Under the pieces are notes generated by a model. It worked only from the letters and a program-made list of their open reading frames with translations. It did no database searches and had not been told where the DNA came from. A stretch of 5,913 nucleotides of DNA from an uncultured Steroidobacteraceae bacterium (GTDB lineage Bacteria > Pseudomonadota > Gammaproteobacteria > Steroidobacterales > Steroidobacteraceae), in assembly GCA_955652625.1 (NCBI GenBank), contig CATPBM010000238.1, positions 1-5,913 of the forward strand. The letters run 5' to 3'. Below are positions 1 to 5,552 of the stretch, piece by piece (the first letter of the stretch is position 1; each line of letters opens with the position of its first letter). A program made the translations under genes and the position numbers.

Positions 1-267
1 ACCGGGCTCACCCGCGCCGCCGGCTTCCTGCGCGGTGAGCTCGGCCGGCGCCTGGGGCTGCGGCATGCGCCGCGTCTCGAGTTCGTGTTCGACGAAAGCG
101 TGGAAGAGGCGGCGCGGCTCACCGGGCTCATCGAGCGCGCGGTCGCCGGTGATGCGGCCGCGGCAAGCGGCCGCGAGCGCCCGCAGGACTGCGCCCCGCA
201 GGCCGCGGCGCCGGCATCCGAGCCCGGCGCAGAGCCCGCTCACGGCGCCGACCCCGCGCGGCGCTGA
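1..267 (+). CDS. rbfA: 30S ribosome-binding factor RbfA, C-terminal part (5' end outside window)
   Basis: RbfA binds the 30S subunit and helps the final maturation of the 16S rRNA 5' end, and is needed for cold adaptation in E. coli. Only the last 88 codons are present; the reading frame is open to the left edge. Recognition rests on the conserved end of the KH-like domain: a GFLRGELGRRLGLR stretch (about residues 8-21 of the visible part), followed by PRLEFVFDESVEEAARLTGLI, which matches the family pattern of a basic helix, a P-x-L-x-F strand and a D-[ED]-S-x-E helix. After that helix the protein continues with about 40 Ala/Pro/Gly/Glu-rich residues of low complexity, probably a disordered tail. 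The stop lies 11 nt before truB, the usual rbfA-truB arrangement, so the two are probably co-transcribed and may be translationally coupled. A GTG codon at position 85 is internal and not a start. Confidence 0.93.
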   Translation, partial: TGLTRAAGFLRGELGRRLGLRHAPRLEFVFDESVEEAARLTGLIERAVAGDAAAASGRERPQDCAPQAAAPASEPGAEPAHGADPARR

Positions 268-278
268 AGCCGCCCTCC

Positions 279-1163
279 ATGCCGTGCGGCATTCTGCTGC
301 TCGACAAGCCGCACGGCCTGTCGTCGAACGCGGCATTGCAACGCGTGCGTGCGCTGTACGGCCGCGAGAAAGCCGGGCACGTCGGGAGCCTCGACCCGCT
401 GGCGACGGGCATGCTGCCCGTGTGCCTGGGGGAGGCGACCAAGGTGGCCGGCGATATTCTTGCCGGCCGCAAGTGCTACCGCTTCAGCATCGGCTTAGGG
501 GTCGCCACCAGCACCGGTGACACCGAGGGCGCGCTCACGCAGAGCGCGCCAGTAGCGGCGCTGGAGGCTGCCGCAGTGCAGGCCGTGCTGCTGCGCTTTC
601 TGGGTGCGCAGCAGCAGGTGCCGCCGATGTATTCGGCCATCAAGCGCGGGGGCCAGCCGCTTTACAAGCTGGCACGCCAGGGCGTGCAGGTGCCGCGCGC
701 GGCGCGCGCCATCGAGATCTTCGGGCTCGTGCTCCTAGGCCTGGGCGCCGCGAGCATCGAGCTGGAGATGCTGTGTTCGAAGGGCACCTACGTGCGGGTG
801 CTGGCGCAGGACCTGGCGACCGCGCTCGGCACGTGTGGGCACGTCACCGCGCTGCGACGGCTGTACGTGGAGCCGTTCGCCGGTGAGCCGATGCACACCC
901 TGGAATCGCTGCAGGCGGCGCGCGAACGCGGGGCGGGGCCGCTGCTGCTGCCCATCGACTGGCCCCTCAAACATCTGCCGGCGCTGCGTCTCACCGGGAG
1001 CGAGGCTCAGCGCCTGCTCAAAGGGCAGCAGATCCCAGCGGAGCTTGAGGGGCCCACGCCGCGGGCGCGCATCTACGATGAGCAGGGGCGTTTCGTGGGT
1101 GTCGGCGAGGTCGATGCGCTGGGAATGCTGCAGCCACGCAGGCTCATCAGCAGCGCGCCGTAG
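279..1163 (+). CDS. truB: tRNA pseudouridine(55) synthase TruB
   Basis: TruB converts uridine 55 in the T-loop of tRNAs to pseudouridine and also acts as a tRNA chaperone in the cytoplasm. The protein is 294 residues, slightly short of E. coli TruB (about 314). Visible signatures are the N-terminal LLLDKPHGLSSN motif (residues 6-17), the catalytic block GHVGSLDPLATG (33-44) with the presumed nucleophile Asp39, KCYRF with Tyr67 (equivalent to E. coli Tyr76) followed by TSTGDTEG (77-84), QQVPPMYSAIK, and GTYVRVLAQDLA with Tyr171 (equivalent to Tyr179). A PUA-like C-terminal part follows (about 230-290). The Val in GHVGS, where many members have Thr, is a minor substitution. The ATG at 279 is chosen because it sits a few residues before the first conserved motif. 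No clear Shine-Dalgarno precedes it, so coupling to rbfA termination 11 nt upstream is likely. The downstream neighbour is a convergent lipoprotein gene 9 nt away instead of rpsO. Confidence 0.96.
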   Translation: MPCGILLLDKPHGLSSNAALQRVRALYGREKAGHVGSLDPLATGMLPVCLGEATKVAGDILAGRKCYRFSIGLGVATSTGDTEGALTQSAPVAALEAAAVQAVLLRFLGAQQQVPPMYSAIKRGGQPLYKLARQGVQVPRAARAIEIFGLVLLGLGAASIELEMLCSKGTYVRVLAQDLATALGTCGHVTALRRLYVEPFAGEPMHTLESLQAARERGAGPLLLPIDWPLKHLPALRLTGSEAQRLLKGQQIPAELEGPTPRARIYDEQGRFVGVGEVDALGMLQPRRLISSAP

Positions 1164-1172
1164 CTGCAGCGC

Positions 1173-1445
1173 CTAATGGCCGTGGACGCTGAGCGCGGGA
1201 TCCAACAGCCGCAGGGCCTGTCCCGTATCGACCGCGCCCGTGCGCTGAATCTCCTCCTGCGTGTAAGAGCGGCCGATTCCCGCACACGCGTCCTGCGGGA
1301 TGCGCGAGCCAGTCTCCCCAACGCACCCGGCAGGGGCAGTCGCCGCGGCGGCCGCGGCGGACTTGGTGGTGTCGCGCGGCGGCGCGCCCGCGCAGGCCGC
1401 GAGCGCCAGAGCAAGCCAGCCGGCGGCAAGCAGTTTGTTCAGCAT
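1173..1445 (-). CDS. Small lipoprotein with a TonB-receptor plug-like C-terminal motif; function unknown
   Basis: This 90-residue protein is not one I can name. The first 18 residues form a lipoprotein signal peptide: MLNK, then a hydrophobic Leu/Ala core, then the lipobox LAAC with the acylated Cys18. Residue +2 is Ala, not Asp, so sorting to the outer membrane is expected. Residues 22-40 are an Ala/Pro/Thr-rich linker with six consecutive Ala. The rest holds TGSRIPQ (45-51), flanked by Cys41 and Cys54, then YTQEEIQRTGA (61-71) and ALRLLDP (77-83). That order resembles the start of a TonB-dependent receptor plug domain (a TGSRI strand, an 'eeI.rtG' helix start, 'alr.L.P'), but no barrel follows. 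The cysteine pair could form a periplasmic disulfide. The start is the ATG at 1443-1445, because GAGGTGA (1451-1457) lies at a suitable distance; the GTG at 1452-1454 overlaps that site. The gene is convergent with truB and divergent from rpsO, and so breaks the usual truB-rpsO linkage. It being a gene is likely; its role is unknown. Confidence 0.8.
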   Translation of the reverse strand: MLNKLLAAGWLALALAACAGAPPRDTTKSAAAAAATAPAGCVGETGSRIPQDACAGIGRSYTQEEIQRTGAVDTGQALRLLDPALSVHGH

Positions 1446-1463
1446 GGCAATCACCTCGCAGCA

Positions 1464-1493
1464 ATCCTAGGCTTCGACTTCACGCTCGTGCAA
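1464..1493 (-). promoter_or_regulatory. Possible sigma70 promoter of the small lipoprotein gene
   Basis: Reading the minus strand, TTGCAC (1488-1493) and TAGGAT (1464-1469) are separated by 18 nt. They match the -35 and -10 consensus at 3 and 4 of 6 positions. Transcription would start only a few bases before the GAGGTGA ribosome binding site, giving a very short leader. The match is modest and other placements are possible. Confidence 0.33.
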
Positions 1494-1512
1494 GCGGGTA
1501 TCGGATTCGACA

Positions 1513-1546
1513 GCCGTTCCTGGCTCAAGTGCCGCCCCGGAACGGC
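1513..1546. repeat. Perfect 8-bp inverted repeat in the lipoprotein-rpsO intergenic region
   Basis: GCCGTTCC (1513-1520) and GGAACGGC (1539-1546) are exact reverse complements around an 18-nt spacer. Inside the spacer, GGC (1522-1524) and GCC (1531-1533) could pair as well. No T-run follows on either strand, so it does not look like an intrinsic terminator. It lies upstream of the possible lipoprotein promoter and about 50 bp upstream of the rpsO -35 box, so it could be an operator. In GC-rich DNA such dyads also arise by chance. Confidence 0.5.
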
Positions 1547-1597
1547 AACGCAGGAGCGCGCTTTCTAGCCCGCCGCATGTCGGCGCGGCGCGCAGGC

Positions 1598-1627
1598 TTG
1601 TCGCAGGGCCTGGGGGGCAGGTACAAT
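1598..1627 (+). promoter_or_regulatory. sigma70-type promoter of rpsO
   Basis: TTGTCG (1598-1603) and TACAAT (1622-1627) are spaced by 18 bp; the -10 box matches the consensus at 5 of 6 positions, and it stands out in very GC-rich surroundings. Initiation would fall around 1632-1637, giving a leader of about 40 nt that is notably A-rich and ends in a TTAGGA ribosome binding site (1662-1667) 10 nt before the rpsO ATG. A separate rpsO promoter is expected, because the convergent lipoprotein gene separates rpsO from truB. In E. coli S15 represses its own mRNA through a leader pseudoknot; I cannot confirm an equivalent fold here. Confidence 0.72.
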
Positions 1628-1677
1628 GCCCGGCTTACCAAAAGGCTCTTAAGACAAGTAGTTAGGACTATCGCGCA

Positions 1678-1947
1678 ATGGCTTTAACCAGCGAGAAAAA
1701 GGGCGGGATTCTCGCGCAGTTCCGCCGCGGACCAGCCGACACCGGCTCTCCGGAAGTACAGGTCGCGCTGCTCTCCGAGCGGATCAACGGACTCGGCGGG
1801 CACTTCACCGCGCACAAGCGCGATCACGCTTCGCGCCGCGGGCTCGTCAAGATGGTGAACCAGCGCCGCAAGCTCCTCGATTATCTCAGAGCCACGCAAC
1901 CGGGTAAGTACCAGGAGCTCGTCGAGCGCCTGGGACTTCGCCGCTGA
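1678..1947 (+). CDS. rpsO: 30S ribosomal protein S15
   Basis: S15 is a primary 16S rRNA-binding protein of the small subunit platform. It binds the three-way junction of helices 20-22, nucleates S6/S18 assembly and contributes to an intersubunit bridge. The product is 89 residues, the normal bacterial length. It carries the family signatures [12 protein letters not shown] (residues 21-32), the RNA-contacting [15 protein letters not shown] segment (42-56, with His42, Asp49 and Ser52 equivalent to the residues known in E. coli and Thermus), QRRKLLDYL, and the C-terminal ERLGLRR. The ATG start is fixed by the conserved N-terminus and an AGGA site at 1664-1667. It has its own promoter just upstream and an intrinsic terminator immediately downstream, before pnp. 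It is probably autoregulated as in E. coli, which is inference. Confidence 0.98.
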   Translation: MALTSEKKGGILAQFRRGPADTGSPEVQVALLSERINGLGGHFTAHKRDHASRRGLVKMVNQRRKLLDYLRATQPGKYQELVERLGLRR

Positions 1948-1953
1948 AAAACC

Positions 1954-1990
1954 AAGGCCGCCGCTACCGAGCGCGGCCTTTGTGTTTTTT
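1954..1990 (+). terminator. Intrinsic terminator between rpsO and pnp
   Basis: AAGGCCGC (1954-1961) pairs perfectly with GCGGCCTT (1973-1980) around an 11-nt loop, and a T-rich tract (TTTGTGTTTTTT, overlapping the stem end) follows to 1990. The loop can extend the stem by CGC/GCG with one bulged base. It begins 6 nt after the rpsO stop. As no clear pnp promoter is seen in the 30 nt that follow, partial readthrough from rpsO probably feeds pnp, as with the E. coli rpsO terminator. Confidence 0.85.
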
Positions 1991-2008
1991 CCTTCAAGAT
2001 TCACTTTC

Positions 2009-2013
2009 GAGGA
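2009..2013 (+). promoter_or_regulatory. Ribosome binding site fixing the GTG start of pnp
   Basis: GAGGA at 2009-2013 lies 7 nt before the GTG at 2021. No in-frame ATG lies between the terminator and the first conserved residues of PNPase, so this site supports the GTG as the true start. The start of the protein ([10 protein letters not shown]) aligns with the family N-terminus. Confidence 0.75.
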
Positions 2014-2020
2014 TTGAGCT

Positions 2021-4108
2021 GTGAGCGTTGTCAGCAAGTCATTTTCTTATGGTGCGCATACTGTAACCATCGACACGGGCGAGCTGGCCCGCCAGGCGGA
2101 CGGCGCGGTGCGCGTCTCCATGGGCGAGACCATGGTGCTGGTCACCGCGGTCGCCAGGCAGACCCCCACGCCGGGGCGGGATTTCTTTCCCCTCACGGTG
2201 AACTACATCGAGAAGACCTACGCCGCGGGGCGCATCCCGGGTGGATTCTTCAAGCGCGAGGGCCGGCCGACCGAGAAGGAGACGCTGACCTCGCGTCTCA
2301 TCGATCGCCCCATCCGGCCGCTGTTTCCTGACGGCTTCCTCAACGACGTGCAGGTGGTGGCCACCGTGCTGTCGATGGATCCGGACATCGATGCCGACGT
2401 CCCCGCGCTCCTGGGCGCCTCCGCGGCGCTGGCGCTGTCCGGGATCCCTTTCAACGGGCCGATCGGCGGTGCGCGCGTGGGCTGGAAGGACGGGCGCTAC
2501 CTGCTCAATCCCACCGCCAAGGATCTCACCGAGTCGCAGCTGCACCTGGTGGTGGCCGGCACCGAGCACGCGGTGCTCATGGTGGAGTCGGAGGCGAAGG
2601 GCCTGTCGGAGGAGGTCATGCTCGGCGCGGTGGTGTTCGGGCACGAGCAGATGCAGGTCGCAATCCGCGCCATCAAGGAGCTCGCCGCCCAGGCGGGCAA
2701 GCCGCGCTGGACCTGGCAGCTGCCGGCGGAGAACGCCGACCTGACGAGCGCAGTGACGCTGCATGCGCAGGCCGCGCTGGCGCAGGCTTACAACATCACC
2801 GAGAAGCAGCAGCGCCATGCGCGCCTCGGCGAGATCAAGACCCAGACGCTCGCCGCGCTCACCGGTGGCGAGCAACCCAAGTGGAGCCCCGAACAGGTCG
2901 AGAGCGTGCTGTTCAAGCTCGAGAGCAACATCGTGCGCCAGCGGATCCTGAACGGCGAGCCGCGCATCGACGGCCGCGACACCAAGACCGTGCGGCCGAT
3001 CACCGTCAAGGTCGGTGTGCTGCCGCGCACGCACGGCTCGGCGCTGTTCACCCGCGGTGAGACCCAGGCGATGGTCGTCACGACGCTCGGCACCACCCGC
3101 GATGCGCAGATCATCGACGCCCTCGAGGGCGAGCGCCGCGAGCCATTCATGCTGCACTACAACTTCCCGCCGTTCTCGGTGGGTGAGACCGGCATGATGG
3201 GTTCGCCGAAGCGGCGCGAGATCGGCCACGGCAATCTCGCGCGCCGCGGCGTAGGTGCGGTCATGCCCGACATGAGCACCTTCCCGTACGTCATCCGCGT
3301 GGTGTCGGAAATCCTCGAATCCAACGGCTCCTCCTCGATGGCGAGCGTATGCGGCACGTCCCTCGCGCTCATGGACGCGGGTGTGCCGATCAAGGCGCCG
3401 GTAGCCGGTGTCGCCATGGGCCTGGTGCTGGAAGGCAGCCGCTACCAGGTGCTCACCGACATCCTTGGTGACGAGGATCATCTTGGGGACATGGACTTCA
3501 AGGTCGCCGGGACCAGAGACGGGGTGACCGCGCTGCAGATGGACATCAAGGTCGAGGGCGTCACGCCGGAGATCATGCGCGTTGCGCTCGAGCAGGCGCG
3601 CGCCGGGCGACTGCACATTCTCGAGGAAATGAACAAGGTCATCCGCGCGCCGCGCGACAAGATGTCCGAGTGGGCCCCCTCGATCATCACGCTGAAGATC
3701 GACCCGGAGAAGATCCGCGACGTCATCGGCAAGGGCGGCGCGGTCATTCGACAGATCACCGAGGAGACCGGCACCACCATCGATATCGAGAGCGACGGCA
3801 CGGTCAAGATCGCCTCCGTGGCGGGCACCGCCGGGCGCGAGGCGCAGCGGCGCATCGAGCTCATCACCGCCGACGTCGAGGTGGGCCAGGTCTACGAGGG
3901 CAAGGTCGCACGCCTGATGGACTTCGGCGCTTTCGTAACCATCCTGCCCGGGCGCGACGGCCTGGTGCACATCTCGCAGATTTCCAACGAACGCGTCGAG
4001 CGCGTCAGCGACAAGCTGAAAGAAGGCGACGTGATTCGCGTCAAGGTGCTCGAGGTGGATCGCCAGGGACGCATCCGGCTCTCGATGCGCGACGTCGCGG
4101 CGGACTGA
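2021..4108 (+). CDS. pnp: Polynucleotide phosphorylase (PNPase)
   Basis: PNPase is a trimeric 3'-5' exoribonuclease that uses phosphate to release nucleoside diphosphates. It takes part in mRNA decay, sRNA stability and, in many bacteria, the RNA degradosome. The protein is 695 residues with the full domain order: first RNase PH domain (about 10-145), all-alpha linker domain (about 150-230), second RNase PH domain (about 310-540), KH domain (about 550-610) with GKGG at 570-573, and S1 domain (about 621-690). The phosphate-site NGSSSM has Ser438 and Ser439, and the metal site [15 protein letters not shown] has Asp486, Asp492 and Lys494. These numbers coincide with those of E. coli PNPase. The protein ends directly after the S1 domain and lacks the roughly 20-residue tail of the E. 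coli enzyme. It starts at GTG. It lies downstream of rpsO across a terminator and converges with phaR, 39 nt away. PNPase represses its own mRNA after RNase III cleavage in E. coli; no cleavage hairpin was identified here apart from the terminator. Confidence 0.98.
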   Translation: MSVVSKSFSYGAHTVTIDTGELARQADGAVRVSMGETMVLVTAVARQTPTPGRDFFPLTVNYIEKTYAAGRIPGGFFKREGRPTEKETLTSRLIDRPIRPLFPDGFLNDVQVVATVLSMDPDIDADVPALLGASAALALSGIPFNGPIGGARVGWKDGRYLLNPTAKDLTESQLHLVVAGTEHAVLMVESEAKGLSEEVMLGAVVFGHEQMQVAIRAIKELAAQAGKPRWTWQLPAENADLTSAVTLHAQAALAQAYNITEKQQRHARLGEIKTQTLAALTGGEQPKWSPEQVESVLFKLESNIVRQRILNGEPRIDGRDTKTVRPITVKVGVLPRTHGSALFTRGETQAMVVTTLGTTRDAQIIDALEGERREPFMLHYNFPPFSVGETGMMGSPKRREIGHGNLARRGVGAVMPDMSTFPYVIRVVSEILESNGSSSMASVCGTSLALMDAGVPIKAPVAGVAMGLVLEGSRYQVLTDILGDEDHLGDMDFKVAGTRDGVTALQMDIKVEGVTPEIMRVALEQARAGRLHILEEMNKVIRAPRDKMSEWAPSIITLKIDPEKIRDVIGKGGAVIRQITEETGTTIDIESDGTVKIASVAGTAGREAQRRIELITADVEVGQVYEGKVARLMDFGAFVTILPGRDGLVHISQISNERVERVSDKLKEGDVIRVKVLEVDRQGRIRLSMRDVAAD

Positions 4109-4115
4109 GCTCTTA

Positions 4116-4148
4116 AGCCCGCCTGAGCAATTGCAAGCCGCGCGGGCT
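4116..4148. repeat. Weak hairpin between convergent pnp and phaR
   Basis: AGCCCGC (4116-4122) and GCGGGCT (4142-4148) are reverse complements around a 19-nt spacer; an overlapping alternative pairs CTGAGC (4123-4128) with GCTCAG (4146-4151). It fills the short gap between the two convergent stop codons, where a bidirectional terminator would be expected. Neither strand shows a T-run after it, so termination activity is uncertain. Confidence 0.3.
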
Positions 4149-4486
4149 CAGCCCTGCGGACCGCGTCCCGCGTTGTGGGTGGCGAAGAGCTTCAGGCTCT
4201 GCTCCAGGTAGCTGCCCATCAGGCTGCGCGCGCCCGCGCCATAGGAGCGGATCACCTGCGAGAGAAAGTCGCGGCTCATGAGCGGCTCGCCGCCGTGCTC
4301 CTGCTCGGCGATGACCTGCAGCAGGATGGAACGCGTGATGTCCCCCTGGGACTTCTTGTCGATGACCACGAAGTCGACGCGCTCGATCACGAGGCGGCGG
4401 ATGTCCGCGAGCGTGATGTAGCGGCTCTCGACCGTGTCGTACAACCGCCTGTTCGGATACTTCTTTATGGTGCGCGGTTCACTCAT
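4148..4486 (-). CDS. phaR: Polyhydroxyalkanoate synthesis repressor, PhaR family (short form)
   Basis: PhaR proteins bind DNA upstream of the phasin gene (phaP) and often their own gene, and are titrated away by PHA granules, so phasin is made only when polymer accumulates. The product is 112 residues. Residues 5-62 match the N-terminal DNA-binding domain, with IKKYPNRRLYDT (7-18), SRYITLADI (21-29) and QGDITRSILLQVIAEQE (47-63). Residues 67-104 match the C-terminal PHA-accumulation domain, with EPLMSRDFLSQVIRSYG and SYLEQSLKLF. It is much shorter than the betaproteobacterial proteins (about 180 residues), lacking their long C-terminal extension. The ATG at 4484-4486 is chosen because the KKYPNRRLYDT motif begins just after it and GAGGGA lies 6 nt upstream; the reading frame stays open further upstream into gluQ, but that part is not conserved. 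It lies 97 nt downstream of gluQ on the same strand. No PHA synthase or phasin gene is in the window, so its targets here are unknown. Confidence 0.9.
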   Translation of the reverse strand: MSEPRTIKKYPNRRLYDTVESRYITLADIRRLVIERVDFVVIDKKSQGDITRSILLQVIAEQEHGGEPLMSRDFLSQVIRSYGAGARSLMGSYLEQSLKLFATHNAGRGPQG

Positions 4487-4492
4487 CGCACG

Positions 4493-4498
4493 TCCCTC
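4493..4498 (-). promoter_or_regulatory. Ribosome binding site of phaR
   Basis: GAGGGA on the minus strand lies 6 nt before the ATG at 4486 and decides this start against longer forms reading back into gluQ. Its first base is the last base of the inverted repeat at 4498-4525, so a protein or hairpin at that dyad could affect translation. Confidence 0.7.
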
Positions 4499-4525
4499 AC
4501 TATGGGTTATGCACCTTCCATAGTG
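4498..4525. repeat. Perfect 8-bp inverted repeat upstream of phaR, candidate operator
   Basis: CACTATGG (4498-4505) and CCATAGTG (4518-4525) are exact reverse complements around a 12-nt AT-containing spacer. The dyad lies 12-39 nt upstream of the phaR ATG and abuts its ribosome binding site. Its AT content is higher than that of the flanking DNA. The symmetric layout and position fit an autoregulatory operator, and PhaR proteins are known to repress their own genes, but the sequence is not one of the PhaR sites I know. A transcript could also fold it into a hairpin. No clear -10/-35 pair could be assigned in this gap. Confidence 0.5.
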
Positions 4526-4583
4526 CGCAGACGCCGACGCATACCTTATTACATCGGCACCCCGAACCCAACCGTCAGCGCGT

Positions 4584-5552
4584 CTAATTAGGGCTCCTTG
4601 GGTTATTACGGGGGGCGTGGGCCTTGCGGACCCCGTGCAGGCGCTCCGGCCGCCAGTGTGCGCACGCCCACGCGAGCACCGTGGGCGCTGCCTCGAGCTC
4701 AAGCTCAGCAGGTGGATCCTGACGCAGCAGGGAAAGTGCCCGATGCAGCAGGGGAGCTGCGGCTTGCGGGTCAAGCGGCACGGAACGCCCGGATTTTGCG
4801 AGCTTCGCCCCGTCAGGTTCGACAATCAGCGGCAGGTGCGCATATCGGGGGGTCGGCAGCGCGAGGGCCTCCTGCAGCGCCAGTTGCCAGGGAGTGCTGT
4901 CCAGCAGGTCCACGCCGCGCACCACGTCGCTGATCCCCTGCAGGGCGTCATCGACCACGACCGCGAGCTGATAGGCGAAGGCGCCGTCACGGCGACGCAC
5001 GATGACGTCGCCGCGCTCGCGCAGCCGGAAGGTGCAAGTCCCCTGCGCGCGGTCCTGGAAGGAGACGATCTTCTCGTCATCGACCCTGAAGCGGGTCGCC
5101 GTGGGACCTGCGCGCCGCGCACCCTCGCGGCAGGTTCCGGGGTAGCCGCCATCCCCGAGTCGCTCGCGGCGCGAACAGCTGCACGGGAAGGTCAGGCCGC
5201 GGGCGTTGAGTGCCTGCAGCGCCTCGGCATAGTGCCCGATGCGCTGGCTCTGGTACTCGATGCTGCCGTCCCACTGCAGTCCGAAGGCTTCGAGCGTGCG
5301 CAGCATGTGTGCTGCGCAACCGGGTACCACGCGCGCAGTGTCGAGGTCCTCCATGCGCAGCAGCCAGCGGCCGCCGCGGCTGCGTGCGTCCACGAAGCTG
5401 CCCACGGCGGCGACCAGGGAGCCGAGGTGCAGAGGTCCTGTAGGAGAGGGGGCGAAGCGCCCGACGTAATCTGCAGGCGCCGCGTCAGTGCGCGCGCGCC
5501 GCTCCGCCGCCTCAGCGGTAGCGGTCGTCGCGGTCGCCGTACTGGCGCTCAC
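4584..5552 (-). CDS. gluQ: Glutamyl-Q tRNA(Asp) synthetase
   Basis: GluQ-RS is a shortened glutamyl-tRNA synthetase paralogue without an anticodon-binding domain. It activates glutamate and attaches it to queuosine 34 of tRNA-Asp, not to a tRNA 3' end. The product is 322 residues. Visible features are the class I motif GRFAPSPTGPLHLGS (31-45, HLGS as the HIGH equivalent), RMEDLD (66-71), the zinc site C-x-C with Cys124 and Cys126 plus Tyr137 and Cys141 (same pattern as the E. coli enzyme), AYQLAVVVDD (193-202), and the KMSKS equivalent KLAKS (250-254). The start is the GTG at 5552: the frame is closed by a stop at 5583-5585, and between 5552 and the GRFAPSP motif there is no ATG, GTG, TTG or CTG. 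This gives an Ala/Thr/Arg-rich N-terminal extension of about 28 residues and a 41-nt overlap with the end of dksA. A weak AGGAG lies 13 nt upstream, so coupling to dksA translation is likely. The dksA-gluQ pairing is classic for gammaproteobacteria. Confidence 0.94.
   Translation of the reverse strand: MSASTATATTATAEAAERRARTDAAPADYVGRFAPSPTGPLHLGSLVAAVGSFVDARSRGGRWLLRMEDLDTARVVPGCAAHMLRTLEAFGLQWDGSIEYQSQRIGHYAEALQALNARGLTFPCSCSRRERLGDGGYPGTCREGARRAGPTATRFRVDDEKIVSFQDRAQGTCTFRLRERGDVIVRRRDGAFAYQLAVVVDDALQGISDVVRGVDLLDSTPWQLALQEALALPTPRYAHLPLIVEPDGAKLAKSGRSVPLDPQAAAPLLHRALSLLRQDPPAELELEAAPTVLAWACAHWRPERLHGVRKAHAPRNNPRSPN

Noticed and set aside
1500..1545. A TCGAATCC string on the minus strand resembling a tRNA T-loop
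   Set aside because: No acceptor, D or anticodon arm can be found around it, and the preceding bases do not form the T-stem.
1571..1590. CGCCG/CGGCG inverted repeat upstream of the rpsO -35 box
   Set aside because: Only 5 bp of pure G/C, which is common by chance in this background, and it has no T-run.
2039..3970. A 643-codon open frame on the minus strand inside pnp
   Set aside because: It is the shadow of a GC-rich gene: its translation is Arg/His/Leu/Asp-rich with no recognisable domain, while the + strand encodes an intact PNPase with all catalytic residues.
1645..4117. The 9-mer GCTCTTAAG occurs both in the rpsO leader (1645-1653) and just after pnp (4109-4117)
   Set aside because: Tens of repeated 9-mers are expected by chance in a sequence of this length, and no longer shared sequence surrounds them.
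4148..4825. A longer phaR reading frame starting inside gluQ
   Set aside because: The upstream 113 residues are not PhaR-like and overlap gluQ; the ATG at 4486 has a good ribosome binding site and directly precedes the conserved motif.
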